From assembly GCF_004770055.1 (NCBI RefSeq), contig NZ_RQEP01000005.1:1240001-1304000 (forward strand): 64,000 nt of DNA. Direction: 5' to 3'. The notes under the pieces are model-generated. The model had not been told where the DNA came from and did no database searches. It saw only the letters and a program-made list of their open reading frames with translations. This document shows positions 25,373 through 35,464 of the stretch, in pieces. Positions within the stretch are counted from its first letter, which is position 1, and each line of letters starts with the position of its first letter. The position numbers and the translations under genes were made by a program. The stretch comes from Leptospira semungkisensis. Lineage in GTDB: Bacteria; Spirochaetota; Leptospiria; Leptospirales; Leptospiraceae.

Positions 25373-27502
25373 TTACTCTACGAAGTTCATTCTTTCGATC
25401 TGACTGTCTACGGGCTTCTCTCCTTCGACTCTTTCTCTCTTGCGATAGATCCCGTCGGACGAAAGCAATCTGGCTTTTACGTTGTCTCTGATCTGAACGT
25501 CTAAGATCTTCTTGATCCTTTCTTTGTTTTTTACGTCCAGTATAGGGAATAAGACTTCGATCCTTCTCTCGAAATTTCGAGGCATACAATCTGCCGAAGC
25601 GAGAAAGATACTCTCTTCTCCTCCGGAAAGGAAATAATAGATCCGTGTATGCTCTAAGAATCTTCCTACGATAGAGATCACAGTGATGTTTTCGGAGATC
25701 CCAGGAAGACCTGGCTTTAAACAGCAGATGCCTCGAATGATCAATTCGATGATCACTCCCGCTCTACTCGCATTGTACATCGCCAGAATGATATGAGGAT
25801 CCACCAAGCTGTTCATCTTGAAGATGATTCTTGCCGGCTTGCCTGCTTTTGCGTTCTCGGTTTCTTTTTCGATCAACGTTAAGAAAACGGATTTCAAATT
25901 GTGAGGAGAAGCAGCTAACTTATTTAAGAAAGGCATCTTTGCATAACTTGTGATCGTATTAAAGATCGTTGCAACATCCTCGGTGATTTCTTTGTTTACC
26001 GTAAAGAAGCTAAGGTCGGTATAATATTTACTTGTAGTGGAGTTATAATTTCCGGTTCCTAAATGCACATAACGCACTAGATGTTCCTCTTCTCTTCTTA
26101 CGATTAGAAGCATCTTGCAATGGATCTTGAGTCCTGCGACTCCGTAAACAACGTGGACCCCTCTTTCTTCCAACTTTTGGGCCCACTTAATATTTCTTTC
26201 CTCGTCAAATCTTGCCTTTAATTCCACAAGAACGGTTACCTGTTTTCCGTTTTCGGCGGCTTGGCCTAGATACTGGATGATAGGGGAGTCCCCGCTCGTG
26301 CGATACAGTGTCATCTTGATCCCGAGTACTTTTGGATCTTCGCTGGAGATACGAAGCAGATCTTCGATAGCGCCGAAGGATTGGTACGGGTGATGGAGTA
26401 AGCGATCCTTTTTCTTGATCGCTTCGAATATCTTTTCAGACGATTCGAATTTTAATGTGGTCTTTTGCTGGTAGAAAGGATACTTGAATTTGGAAGTATG
26501 CTCCAAACCATAGAAATACATCGTATCACTTAAATTTAATAGAGAGGATACTTCGAAAATCTCATGGTCCTGTAGTTCTAACAGTTCTTTAAGAGTTGTT
26601 CGTACGAAAGGAGAAGTTCCTTCGTAGATGTCCATGCGGACTGCGTCGCCCCAGATGCGATTTCGGATCTCCTTTTTCATTGTGATGAGAAGGTCTTTTA
26701 CGGATGCTTCCTCATCGATGGAGATATCAGCGTCCCTTACGATCCGGAAAGGATGGATTTCTCTTACAGTCATTCCGTAGAAAAGGTCTCCGACATGGAG
26801 CTTGATGATCTCTTCTAAAGGAAAGAATCTTCGTACCTTGCCGTCTCCTTTCAGTTGCATGAATCTGGGAAGAACGGAAGGCACTTGAACCACTGCGAAT
26901 AAGTCCTTTTTTAGTCCAGTCTTCTCGTCATCTGTAGATAGCAATATCGCTAAGTTTAAGGATTTATTAAGTATATGAGGGAATGGGTGAGAAGGATCGA
27001 TGGAAAGAGGAGTTAGGATCGGAGAGACATCATCCTTATAATACTGTCTGATATCTTCGATCTCATCAATATTCAATTCGTTAGGATCCAAGATAAGATG
27101 GATCCCGTTCTCTTTCATTTGCTTAAGAGTTCTGTTTAAAATATCATACTGTTCATGTACGAAAATCCGAACCTTGTCTGAAAGTTCAGTAAGGATATCG
27201 GATGCTCTCTGGCCGTTTAAGCTGTTCTCGTCGTTTCCTTCGGCTACAAGATTTCTTAGTCCGGCGACGCGGACCATATAGAACTCATCTAGGTTTGTCT
27301 CAGTAATACAAAGGAATTTCAATCTCTCTAAGAGAGGATTTTCTAGATCTTTGGCTTCTTCCAATACTCGTTTATTGAAATCTACCCAAGAAAGTTCTCT
27401 ATCGAAGAATATATCCGGGTTCCCTATTTGGATCGGACCCTTGGATCCGTTCCCCCCGTTGGTTTGAGTCCCTGTTTCGGCGGACTTAGTCTTTTGAGCC
27501 AC
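25373..27502 (-). CDS. ppk1: Polyphosphate kinase 1
   Basis: Polymerises the gamma phosphate of ATP into inorganic polyphosphate. The 709-aa length is usual. The phosphorylated His is predicted as His461 in K-I-H-C-K-M-L-L-I, followed by H-L-G-T-G-N-Y-N. The N-terminal F-F-D-R-E-L-S-W-V-D-F-N opening is diagnostic. The start is GTG 27502 with AAGGA eight bases upstream; about 25 low-complexity residues rich in Gly, Thr and Asn precede the conserved opening. No exopolyphosphatase gene is adjacent. PolyP often supports stress survival and phosphate storage. Confidence 0.96.
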   Translation of the reverse strand: MAQKTKSAETGTQTNGGNGSKGPIQIGNPDIFFDRELSWVDFNKRVLEEAKDLENPLLERLKFLCITETNLDEFYMVRVAGLRNLVAEGNDENSLNGQRASDILTELSDKVRIFVHEQYDILNRTLKQMKENGIHLILDPNELNIDEIEDIRQYYKDDVSPILTPLSIDPSHPFPHILNKSLNLAILLSTDDEKTGLKKDLFAVVQVPSVLPRFMQLKGDGKVRRFFPLEEIIKLHVGDLFYGMTVREIHPFRIVRDADISIDEEASVKDLLITMKKEIRNRIWGDAVRMDIYEGTSPFVRTTLKELLELQDHEIFEVSSLLNLSDTMYFYGLEHTSKFKYPFYQQKTTLKFESSEKIFEAIKKKDRLLHHPYQSFGAIEDLLRISSEDPKVLGIKMTLYRTSGDSPIIQYLGQAAENGKQVTVLVELKARFDEERNIKWAQKLEERGVHVVYGVAGLKIHCKMLLIVRREEEHLVRYVHLGTGNYNSTTSKYYTDLSFFTVNKEITEDVATIFNTITSYAKMPFLNKLAASPHNLKSVFLTLIEKETENAKAGKPARIIFKMNSLVDPHIILAMYNASRAGVIIELIIRGICCLKPGLPGISENITVISIVGRFLEHTRIYYFLSGGEESIFLASADCMPRNFERRIEVLFPILDVKNKERIKKILDVQIRDNVKARLLSSDGIYRKRERVEGEKPVDSQIERMNFVE

Positions 27503-27633
27503 AGATTTATCCTTCTTTCTTCTTGGTTTAAAATTGCCGGGCCAAGAGTCAAGTCGGCTTTAAAAAGCACATTCTGTTCCATCGGCAGAAGGAAACGAGA
27601 GCCCGGAGGCGTTTCGTTTCCTTCTTCTTTCCA

Positions 27634-28071
27634 TCAATTTAATATGGTTCCGGATTCCCTAGCGTCCGAAAGATACGGATTTCTCACCTTCTCTCCTTTT
27701 GCGATCCAAGTCTTATGAGTGCTTGGACAATAGAAGGCATGAAATTCGAATTTCGGAGCGATGTCCTTTAGAGTATAACATAACTCCGCAAATAAAAACT
27801 CCTGTTCTTCTCTGGATCTTGCTTTCTCTAAGAGCTCAGCAAAAGTAAGAGCCTTTGCATATAGGACTCTTGCTACTTGCACCTTATCTTTTGCATCTCG
27901 GATCAGATTCACGAGTCCCTTAGGATTCGTTCTCTTTTCGTCGCTGGAAAGAAGCTGTTCGTGAAACACTGTTAAGCGTTGGAAGAGTCGTAATTCTGAA
28001 GTTTCTATCGTAGTAGGTGCTGCTACGGAAACTACGGAGGCGGTGGCGATATAAGCGAATACGTTGCGCAT
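27634..28071 (-). CDS. Exported DUF3347-like protein
   Basis: A 145-aa protein with an N-terminal signal sequence of about 18 residues and no lipobox. The mature part is helical and ends in F-Y-C-P-S-T-H-K-T-W...N-P-Y, which resembles the C-terminal motif of DUF3347 proteins found with copper-handling systems (usually F-C-P-M...W...N-P-Y). The methionine that would bind metal is Ser here, so metal binding may be lost. It is the second of two small exported proteins in the same direction, with a 46-base gap between them. Confidence 0.62.
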   Translation of the reverse strand: MRNVFAYIATASVVSVAAPTTIETSELRLFQRLTVFHEQLLSSDEKRTNPKGLVNLIRDAKDKVQVARVLYAKALTFAELLEKARSREEQEFLFAELCYTLKDIAPKFEFHAFYCPSTHKTWIAKGEKVRNPYLSDARESGTILN

Positions 28072-28117
28072 AAAATTCTCCTAAATTAAAAAATATGAAT
28101 ATTCTTTAACGAGAATC

Positions 28118-28447
28118 TTAAATGAGCAGTCGAACCTTCTTGAGCGGGGAATAGAATGTACTTTCGGAGTGTTGTTGTTCCGAAATGGAATAAGCCTCTA
28201 TATTTTGAAGCCGAAAGAATGAGCCAATTCCTTCGGAATGGAATTGGGAAGGATCTGTCTCGATCTTTTCGGCTTCTTTTTCTGCCGTGCCTAAAAGCGC
28301 GAGGCAGCCTAAGGAGTCTATGCTTCTGTATATCTCTTGGTCTAATTGCTTCTTAAAATAACGGTATTCGTAGGACCCAGTCTCGTTCGTAGAAGCAGAG
28401 ACTGAGAAACTCAGTATAAACAGTCCGAATAATAACCGGGAGATCAT
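28118..28447 (-). CDS. Small exported hypothetical protein
   Basis: A 109-aa protein with a clear signal peptide (basic start, hydrophobic core, S-V-S-A cleavage region near residue 18). The mature chain is charged, with one Cys and no recognisable domain. ATG 28447 is a plausible start. Its position just upstream of the DUF3347-like gene suggests a two-gene unit. I do not recognise it. Confidence 0.6.
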   Translation of the reverse strand: MISRLLFGLFILSFSVSASTNETGSYEYRYFKKQLDQEIYRSIDSLGCLALLGTAEKEAEKIETDPSQFHSEGIGSFFRLQNIEAYSISEQQHSESTFYSPLKKVRLLI

Positions 28448-28696
28448 TAAAAATTTGACCTGACCTAGAATTTACAGGTTCATTATAATTCATTTTTTGC
28501 ACGGAGTCGAATCTTAAAACCGCAAGAGAGGCATTTCAATTTTTACAAATTTGCTTCATTTATACGCATTTGTTTAACGATTGACTTGGGTCGGTTGGGA
28601 TGGACCCTGATTGGATATATCCGTGAAATGCGGGCCCGGAAGATTCGTATCGAATAAGGGTCTACTTTTCGGTGTTAGATATATTAGAAAAAAATT

Positions 28697-29017
28697 ATGA
28701 ACAAGATCGCTTATTTATTAGTGTTTCTTTTTGCATTTCTTGTTTGGGACTGCGCCTCCGAGGAAGTCAAAGAAAATAGAAAGATCGAAAAGATCATGAG
28801 AGTTAGAGCCGGGGGAGGGCTTCGACTCAGAGTCGCTCCGAATATTCAGGCCAAGAAAATAGACGTGGTCACCGATGGTGATGCGGTCGAGACTTTTGGT
28901 GAAGTAGGAGAAGTTGAAATCCAAGACGGAAAGCAAGGCCGTTGGGTCAAAGTAGTATGGAAGAAAAAAGAAGGGTATGTGTTCGGAGGTTTTCTAGAAT
29001 CCGTGCACATAAAATAA
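28697..29017 (+). CDS. SH3-domain lipoprotein
   Basis: A 106-aa protein: signal peptide 1-18, lipidation Cys19 in L-V-W-D-C, then a bacterial SH3 domain (about 35-103) with M-R-V-R-A-G-G-G-L-R-L-R-V-A-P-N at the start and W-V-K-V-V-W...G-Y-V-F-G-G-F at the end. Asp next to the lipidated Cys is unusual but fits the loose spirochaetal lipobox; in some bacteria Asp at +2 retains lipoproteins in the inner membrane, but here it is at -1. SH3b domains often bind peptidoglycan. The 250-base upstream gap is AT-rich and likely holds its promoter. Confidence 0.8.
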   Translation: MNKIAYLLVFLFAFLVWDCASEEVKENRKIEKIMRVRAGGGLRLRVAPNIQAKKIDVVTDGDAVETFGEVGEVEIQDGKQGRWVKVVWKKKEGYVFGGFLESVHIK

Positions 29018-29081
29018 TTCGTGGATTTTTCCTTCCCGCGATTTGTCTTGGCAGAAGTTACCTATTATTAAGGTCATTCTA

Positions 29082-29888
29082 TTGAAACGTTTTTTAAATC
29101 GATTCTTACATCATTTCTATTTGGAGAATGCAGCCGGATATTTTGCTGCGGCCACAGCGCTAATCACAACCTATTCCTTGCTAGTCAATCCAAGCTTCGG
29201 GATCCTGAATGCTTCTATTATTGAGGAAGGAAAATGGTGGGACGTGGCATTATTTGCCTTTCGTCTATATTCTCCGAGCGAATCCGCTGACGGAAGTATT
29301 ATGCCTTGGATTTCCATGGCGATCTATTCGTATGTCATCTTCTTTGTAGGAAGAATGATAGAGGAGGATTTGGGATCTCCTAAATTCAATCTATATCTTT
29401 GGTCTGCGATCATTCATATCACTATAGGGGCAGTTCTCTCTATTTATTATCCTTTGTACGTAAATACCAGGCTGATCTATGAATGCTTGTTGATCGCACT
29501 TGCGATCCGGATGCCGAATGCAGAATTATTCATTCTTCCAATCCGGATGAAATGGATCGGGGCCGCGATTTTTGTCTTCTTAGTGATAGGAAGGTTCGAG
29601 GAAGTAAAAATGACCGGTTCTTATCTTCCTTTAGCTGGACTTCTCTTCGGATTTTCGAATTTAGTCTTATTCTTCGGAAAGGATCTATTCTCCTCTTTTC
29701 GACAAAACGCCAGAGCCAATTCTTGGGCCGTAAAAAAGAAAGAGCAAGATGTGTTTACGGTGCATCGCTGTTATATTTGCGGAGCGACAGAAGCTACGAA
29801 TCCTTATTTGGAATTTCGTTATTGCGTAGATTGCACCGATCATGAGTATTGCGAAAATCATTTGCATTCCCATAATCATATCCGATGA
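29082..29888 (+). CDS. Polytopic membrane protein with C-terminal zinc-binding tail
   Basis: About 268 aa from TTG 29082, which has AAGG eight bases upstream; TTG 29043 is an alternative without a ribosome-binding site. Six or so membrane segments occupy residues 15-205. The general shape recalls rhomboid-like proteins, but I see no GxSx active-site serine, so protease activity is unlikely. The cytoplasmic tail has C-Y-I-C-G, C-V-D-C and a final His-rich stretch (H-E-Y-C-E-N-H-L-H-S-H-N-H), suggesting one or two zinc sites. Function unknown. Confidence 0.7.
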   Translation: MKRFLNRFLHHFYLENAAGYFAAATALITTYSLLVNPSFGILNASIIEEGKWWDVALFAFRLYSPSESADGSIMPWISMAIYSYVIFFVGRMIEEDLGSPKFNLYLWSAIIHITIGAVLSIYYPLYVNTRLIYECLLIALAIRMPNAELFILPIRMKWIGAAIFVFLVIGRFEEVKMTGSYLPLAGLLFGFSNLVLFFGKDLFSSFRQNARANSWAVKKKEQDVFTVHRCYICGATEATNPYLEFRYCVDCTDHEYCENHLHSHNHIR

Positions 29889-30012
29889 ATTCCCTCCGGA
29901 AAGAATTCGGAATATAGTAACCGGATTGACTTTCTAAAAATCAAAGAGTGAAATTTTCCAGCATTTTGCTCGGGGACAAGTTTTCGGGAACGGTTTATAG
30001 GAAAATCCGGTT

Positions 30013-33000
30013 ATGAATCTCGTAATCCAAAGACTTGAAGAAATTTTCGCGTCTATTCCCCTTCCGCTTTTGGATATCTGGGGAAGGTTCGGCTATATAG
30101 TCGGGATCTTTCTGATGGTTTCCGCATTTGGCGGATTCACATTCCGTGCCGGTGGAAATTGGAATTTTGGCCGTCAGAGACAAGTCTGGGATGCGCCGGC
30201 GTTACTCAGCGTTGCATTTACCTTCGTTCTGATCTTTGTTACCGGTTATATCGGATCCTTTATCGTACTAGTTCCCGGTGCTCAGACCTTTGAGTCGCTC
30301 AAGGATCTTTCCGTTTTTGTTTGCATTCTTTTATTCGGATATCCCGCTTTAATTGCAGTGCCTTTTGCTTATGGACTCTCGGATCTGATCGAGGGAGTTC
30401 CTCCAAATTTTCTAGCGGACTGGTTCTTAGGTTACTTCATCAATCCTTCCTGCTTCTGGGTAGCATACCAGTTGATCGGAAGGGATCCCGATTTTAGAAG
30501 GCCTAAAACTTGGAGCTTATACTTTCTATTCGTAATTATCTTTATGAGCATCGAGCCTCAGCTTTGGGGCTATATCTGCTCGGATAAGTTCACTCCGGAA
30601 ATCTCATATAGAAACATTACGCCTGCACTCTTCTTTACTACTGGGATTACTTGGGCTTTTGCTCCTTTCGCAGTTCTGATCGCGTATCCTGTATCAAGAA
30701 AATATAATTTATTCTGGGCGGAGATCCCGGGACATATCCAAGAGTCTGTTCTGAGTTATAAGGAATGGTATTGGGAGAACGGAAAGAAGCATAAGGACAT
30801 GCTCGGCTACGGTTGGCCGATCCGAATGTTCTTAGTAGGGCCTTTCATTCTTTTGGTATTGATACTTGTGGGATCCACTGCTTACTTAACTCTCAGAAGT
30901 TCGGAGATCGCGGCGGATAAGATGGCTTCTAGGCTACACCAAGAGATCTCGGAGAATATAAATCTTCAATTGGATGCTGCTCTTGCAGGATCTTCTTCTT
31001 TGGATTTTCAGAAGATACAAAAACTACTTCATGGCACGAATATCGCACGTAGCGGAAGAGCATTCATCATAGATAGAGAAGGAAAAGAGATCGCTACTTC
31101 ATTTGCTTCTAAGGAAGAAGATACTCCTTCTATAGAGAGTTCCGATCAAGTGGCAAGAGATGCGGTGCAGGCTCTACTTTTGGATTCAAAGGACTTGAAG
31201 AGGATCAAGTCGGCCTTCCAGTTCAGATTCGATGTCGTAACTGCTAAGCCTGTTTCAAGAGAGACTTGGCTCGCTCAGGTAACTCCTTATCAGGATTTGA
31301 GCGGGAATATACAATGGATCGTAATCACTGCGATGCCCGCTTCTTATTATTTGGAAGGAGTAAGATTAGGAAATAGCGAATCTGCAAAAGTATTTGCGAT
31401 CGCATTGCTTCTCTCTTTGTTAGTGGCGGTCTTCTTGGCCGGAGTGGTCACCGCGCCGATCAGCAGGATGTCGGTCGCTAGCCAGGCAATGGCAGAAGGA
31501 GATCTAACGCAAAGGGTTCCGACTAGTCGATTGGAGGAATTGGGAACCTTATCCCTTTCTTTCAATCACATGGCGGAACAATTGCAGGACGCCTTTCACC
31601 AAATGAAATTGATCGAAGAGAAATTGCTCGAGAGAAATCAATTCATAGAATCCATTCTGGATATTACTCCGGATATACTTTATATCTACGACCTGAAAGA
31701 GAGAAAGAACGTTTATAGCAACAACAGCGTTTATAGAATGCTCGGTTACACTATGGAAGACATTAAGGATATGGATTCCAATATAATGCCTCGACTCATG
31801 CATCCGGAGGATTTCGAGAATTATAGCAAGAATATTTTCCCAAGATACTTCTCTGCGAGTGATAAGGATCTTATCGAATATCAATACAGATTGAAACATT
31901 TGGAAGGGCATTGGATCTGGCTGGTTTCCAGAGCCTTGATCTATCGCCGAGAGCCAGACGGGACTCCGATCCAGATCTTCGGGATTGCGAACGATATCAC
32001 AAAGAACAAGCAAGCAGAAGAAATGATCCTGGATCTGAATGCAAATTTGGAGAAGAGGATCGACATTAGAACAGAAGAGTTGAAGAAATCCAATTCAGAT
32101 CTGGTCGAAGCGGTAGAATATCAGAAAAGTATAATGAAGGAGCTGCGAGAAACCCAGGGGCAGCTTCTTCTTTCCGAAAAATTGGCTGCATTAGGTCAAT
32201 TGGCTGCGGGAATGACTCATGAATTGAACACTCCTTTGGGCGCCATCGTTTCTTCGAATCGAGCAATTATAGATATTCTTTATACCGAGATCAAAGAGAT
32301 CCCGGACCTGATCCTGAACTTGGATACCGAAGAGAGGGCGAATTTTAAGATACTTCTGGATGAAAGTCTGAAAGAGACCTCGCAATTGGAGATCCTTCCG
32401 AATCGCTCCTTGAGAAAGGAGATGATCTCTAATTTAAAAGAATGGAATATTCCAAATCCAGAAAGTGTGTCGAACCTGATCCTGGAAATGGGACTGCATA
32501 GTTTGGGAAATAGACTTCCCGATCTATTGAGAGGAAGAAATTCTCTCAAGACATTGAATGCTGTCTCTTCGATCGCATCGGTGGTTCGATTGAGTAATGT
32601 GATCTCGATTGCAACAGGAAAAGCTTCTTACGTAGTGGATGCCCTAAAACATTATCTGAATCCTGGAGATAAGCAACAGCAGCCAGAGGATGAGATCTCT
32701 CCGATCGATATAGAGGCGGAAATTGAGACTATCCTGACTCTCTATCATAATAAAATAAAATTCGGAGTCGAGATCGTCAAAAGATACGAAACCAAGGAAA
32801 AATGTTTCGGTGACGCAAATAAACTCAATCAGGTTTGGATCAACTTACTAAATAACGGATTGCAAGCCATTAATTACGAAGGCAAAATAGAGATTTCAAT
32901 CGAAAAGACGGAGAACTGGGTGGTCGTTTCCTTTATTGATTTTGGCTCGGGCATTCCTAAAGAGATACAAGCCAAGATCTTTGATCCGTTTTTTACCACA

Positions 33001-33168
33001 AAAAAACCGGGGGAAGGGATCGGACTCGGTTTGGATATTTCAAAAAAGATCGTAGAAAAGATAGGCGGAAAAATCGAATTTGAATCCCGACCGGGAAGAA
33101 CTAAATTTAGCGTGTGGCTAAAATCCGTTAATTCGGAGAAAGGGGAGCCTATTGGAAACCAAGACTAG
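30013..33168 (+). CDS. Large membrane sensor histidine kinase with DHp insertion
   Basis: A 1051-aa kinase. Residues 1-240 hold several membrane segments of unknown sensor type. A further helix at about 275-295 precedes an extracytoplasmic Cache-like region (about 300-455), a helix, a HAMP domain (about 474-530), a PAS/PAC unit (about 540-665), a coiled coil, and the dimerisation domain with His736 (G-M-T-H-E-L-N-T-P). The second dimerisation helix appears only after about 95 extra residues. The ATPase domain (about 910-1045) has [16 protein letters not shown] and G-I-G-L-G-L. The last 17 bases overlap a receiver gene, its likely partner. Confidence 0.9.
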   Translation: MNLVIQRLEEIFASIPLPLLDIWGRFGYIVGIFLMVSAFGGFTFRAGGNWNFGRQRQVWDAPALLSVAFTFVLIFVTGYIGSFIVLVPGAQTFESLKDLSVFVCILLFGYPALIAVPFAYGLSDLIEGVPPNFLADWFLGYFINPSCFWVAYQLIGRDPDFRRPKTWSLYFLFVIIFMSIEPQLWGYICSDKFTPEISYRNITPALFFTTGITWAFAPFAVLIAYPVSRKYNLFWAEIPGHIQESVLSYKEWYWENGKKHKDMLGYGWPIRMFLVGPFILLVLILVGSTAYLTLRSSEIAADKMASRLHQEISENINLQLDAALAGSSSLDFQKIQKLLHGTNIARSGRAFIIDREGKEIATSFASKEEDTPSIESSDQVARDAVQALLLDSKDLKRIKSAFQFRFDVVTAKPVSRETWLAQVTPYQDLSGNIQWIVITAMPASYYLEGVRLGNSESAKVFAIALLLSLLVAVFLAGVVTAPISRMSVASQAMAEGDLTQRVPTSRLEELGTLSLSFNHMAEQLQDAFHQMKLIEEKLLERNQFIESILDITPDILYIYDLKERKNVYSNNSVYRMLGYTMEDIKDMDSNIMPRLMHPEDFENYSKNIFPRYFSASDKDLIEYQYRLKHLEGHWIWLVSRALIYRREPDGTPIQIFGIANDITKNKQAEEMILDLNANLEKRIDIRTEELKKSNSDLVEAVEYQKSIMKELRETQGQLLLSEKLAALGQLAAGMTHELNTPLGAIVSSNRAIIDILYTEIKEIPDLILNLDTEERANFKILLDESLKETSQLEILPNRSLRKEMISNLKEWNIPNPESVSNLILEMGLHSLGNRLPDLLRGRNSLKTLNAVSSIASVVRLSNVISIATGKASYVVDALKHYLNPGDKQQQPEDEISPIDIEAEIETILTLYHNKIKFGVEIVKRYETKEKCFGDANKLNQVWINLLNNGLQAINYEGKIEISIEKTENWVVVSFIDFGSGIPKEIQAKIFDPFFTTKKPGEGIGLGLDISKKIVEKIGGKIEFESRPGRTKFSVWLKSVNSEKGEPIGNQD

Positions 33169-33556
33169 ACAAGAAGCAATCCTATGCGTGGATGACGAAG
33201 CGATCATCCTGATCACTCTGCAGAAGGAATTAAAAAGACAGCTAGGGGACGAGTATCTCTATGAGACCGCGATGAGCGGAAACGAAGCCCTGGAGATCAT
33301 AGATGACTTGGTTTCTGCAGGAGTGAATGTAATTTTGATTTTGTCTGATTGGTTAATGCCTGGATTGAAGGGCGACGAATTCCTAGCCATAGTCCATCAA
33401 AAATATCCTCATATACAATCCATATTAGTTACCGGGCATATAGATGCCGAGGCGGCAGATAGAGTGAAGAGAGAAGCCGGCACGTATGCAGTCATCTCAA
33501 AGCCTTGGGATGTAAAAAAGCTTATGGATGCGGTCCGCTTTTGTTGCAGTAAATGA
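33152..33556 (+). CDS. Single-domain response regulator
   Basis: A 134-aa receiver without output domain: acidic pocket Asp14/Asp15 (C-V-D-D-E), phospho-acceptor Asp66 (L-S-D-W-L-M-P-G) and Lys near 118 (S-K-P-W-D). It starts at TTG 33152 inside the end of the kinase gene, with AAGGGGAG five bases upstream, so the pair is translationally coupled. The F/L-S-D-W...K-P-W-D pattern is typical of receivers that relay to c-di-GMP or other effector proteins. The downstream target is not visible here. Confidence 0.9.
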   Translation: METKTRQEAILCVDDEAIILITLQKELKRQLGDEYLYETAMSGNEALEIIDDLVSAGVNVILILSDWLMPGLKGDEFLAIVHQKYPHIQSILVTGHIDAEAADRVKREAGTYAVISKPWDVKKLMDAVRFCCSK

Positions 33557-33669
33557 ACTGTTTTGGGCATCAAACGAACGATTGTTCGGAGCAAGTCTTC
33601 TCTTTGGAAAACGAATTGACCTTTCCTTTTTGAGGAAGATACTGATTTTCCCAAGGGAATCTCTTTAAG

Positions 33670-35430
33670 ATGCTACAAAACAATTACTTCAGCGACGTGG
33701 CTGATCTACAGCTTCATTTCGATCATATTATCAATTGGAAAGAGATCATAGACTCTTACGAAAACGGATTTACGGATGCGGCCAAGTATAGAGCCGGAGA
33801 CGAAAGATTCGCAACTGCTCCTTCTTCTTATGATGAAGCGAAAGAATATTATAAAACTCTGTTAGAGTCCGTCGGCGAATTTGCAGGAAAGGAGATTGCT
33901 CCTTTCGTGGCAGAGTTGGATCGAGAGGGAGTCCGTTTCAAAGACGGAAAGGTAATCTTCCCCGAAAAACTATTAGAGATCGTTCGCAAGGCAAGGGATG
34001 CGGGATTACAACCTACCGGATTCTCCCGAAAATACGGCGGCCTGGGAGTTCCTTGGTCTGTTCGAGCATTCTTTAGCGAAATCTTATATAGAGTGGATGC
34101 TTCTGTCTGTATCGCGATCGGTTGTGTGAATCTCGCTGAAATCATTGAAAAGAACGGAAGCGAAGAATTAAAAGATGATTGGCTTCCTAGATTGGCTGCG
34201 GGTGAATTCGCCTGTGCTATGGGGCTTACCGAGCCCGATCATGGTTCCGATCTTCCAGGGCTTAGGACAAGAGCGACTCTTAAGGAAGGAAATACCTACC
34301 TTCTAAACGGGACCAAGAGATTTATCACGCAAGGTTGCGGCACGGGAGAGATCCCTGCGATACTCTTACTACTTGCGCGCACAGGGAATCCAGGAAGTGG
34401 CGCGAGAGGTCTTTCCTTCTTCTTAGTGCAATCCAAAGACATACAGATCGCAGGAATAGAAAAGAAGATGGGACTTCATTGTTCTCCTACTTGCGAAGTG
34501 GTCCTAGAAAATACGCCTGGCATTCTGATCGGCGAGGAAGGGCATGGCCTAGTCAAGCATACTATGGGAATGTTGAACGGCGCAAGAATGGGAATCTCCC
34601 AGCAAGGCGTTGGGATCGCACAGGCAGCGTTAGGCGAAGCTAAGAAGTACGCCGCGGAAAGGATCCAATTCGGAAAACCGATAGAGACGATTCCCGCTGT
34701 TCGAAAAATACTTCGCAGAATGGAAAGAGAGACCATGGCGATGCGTTGTCTTATGCTAGAAGGTGCTCGTGCGATGGACCTCTATTATTTCAGAGGAGAG
34801 CATCTGAAAGAGAAGGGGGCCACGGACAGGGATCTTAAGTCAGATGTGGTCCTGAAATATTGGGAAAGACTCGCAAGCATCCTTACTCCAATTTCCAAGT
34901 TCTATTGTTCCGAGAGTTGTGTGAAGATCGCAGGAGATGCGGTTCAAGTTCACGGAGGCGCAGGCTTCACTGAGGACTATGATGTTTCTAGGATCTATAG
35001 GGATGCAAGGATTACTACCATCTATGACGGTACTTCTCAGATCCAAGTCAATGCGAGCATCGGTGGAATTACCACAGGAATGAGCAATCATGGATTCTTG
35101 AGAGAATACATAGAGAATGAATGGTCTCATTTTCCTACCGAAGAAACCAAACTACTTTCAGATGCATGGGATGTTTACCAAGATCTAATGGGAATTCATA
35201 AGGATCTTCCTGCTTCCGAAGATAAGGAAGAAACTGCGGATGAGATTGTTTGGGCTACTGCAAGATTACTTTCAGGACTTCTATTCTATCGATCCACTCT
35301 GAGGATGCCGGAAGATTCAAGAACGGAAAGACTATCTCATGTAGACGAATACAATTTGGATAGTCTAGGTTATATGGAAGGGCTAAGAGCTCGCTTGAAG
35401 ATCAAAGCCGCATCCATACAAGCAGTTTAA
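33670..35430 (+). CDS. Acyl-CoA dehydrogenase
   Basis: A 586-aa FAD enzyme for the first step of fatty-acid beta-oxidation, the main energy route of leptospires. Signatures: A-M-G-L-T-E-P-D-H-G-S-D at about 185-196 and H-G-G-A-G-F-T-E-D-Y...I-Y-R-D-A-R with I-Y-D-G-T-S-Q-I-Q near 438-460. About 120 residues follow the usual core, as in the large subgroup that includes the DmdC and AidB-like relatives. It is a single-gene unit with a 113-base upstream gap, convergent with the adenylate cyclase gene. Confidence 0.94.
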   Translation: MLQNNYFSDVADLQLHFDHIINWKEIIDSYENGFTDAAKYRAGDERFATAPSSYDEAKEYYKTLLESVGEFAGKEIAPFVAELDREGVRFKDGKVIFPEKLLEIVRKARDAGLQPTGFSRKYGGLGVPWSVRAFFSEILYRVDASVCIAIGCVNLAEIIEKNGSEELKDDWLPRLAAGEFACAMGLTEPDHGSDLPGLRTRATLKEGNTYLLNGTKRFITQGCGTGEIPAILLLLARTGNPGSGARGLSFFLVQSKDIQIAGIEKKMGLHCSPTCEVVLENTPGILIGEEGHGLVKHTMGMLNGARMGISQQGVGIAQAALGEAKKYAAERIQFGKPIETIPAVRKILRRMERETMAMRCLMLEGARAMDLYYFRGEHLKEKGATDRDLKSDVVLKYWERLASILTPISKFYCSESCVKIAGDAVQVHGGAGFTEDYDVSRIYRDARITTIYDGTSQIQVNASIGGITTGMSNHGFLREYIENEWSHFPTEETKLLSDAWDVYQDLMGIHKDLPASEDKEETADEIVWATARLLSGLLFYRSTLRMPEDSRTERLSHVDEYNLDSLGYMEGLRARLKIKAASIQAV

Positions 35431-35464
35431 AGTAATTTACGAATCCGAAAAATTCTTTTCCGCC

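Noticed and set aside
29082..29888. Active rhomboid protease
   Set aside because: No GxSx serine and no suitable His in a late helix are visible.
31549..32013. 154-codon reverse frame inside the large kinase
   Set aside because: It lies wholly within the PAS and HAMP coding part of a well-supported kinase and has no motif.
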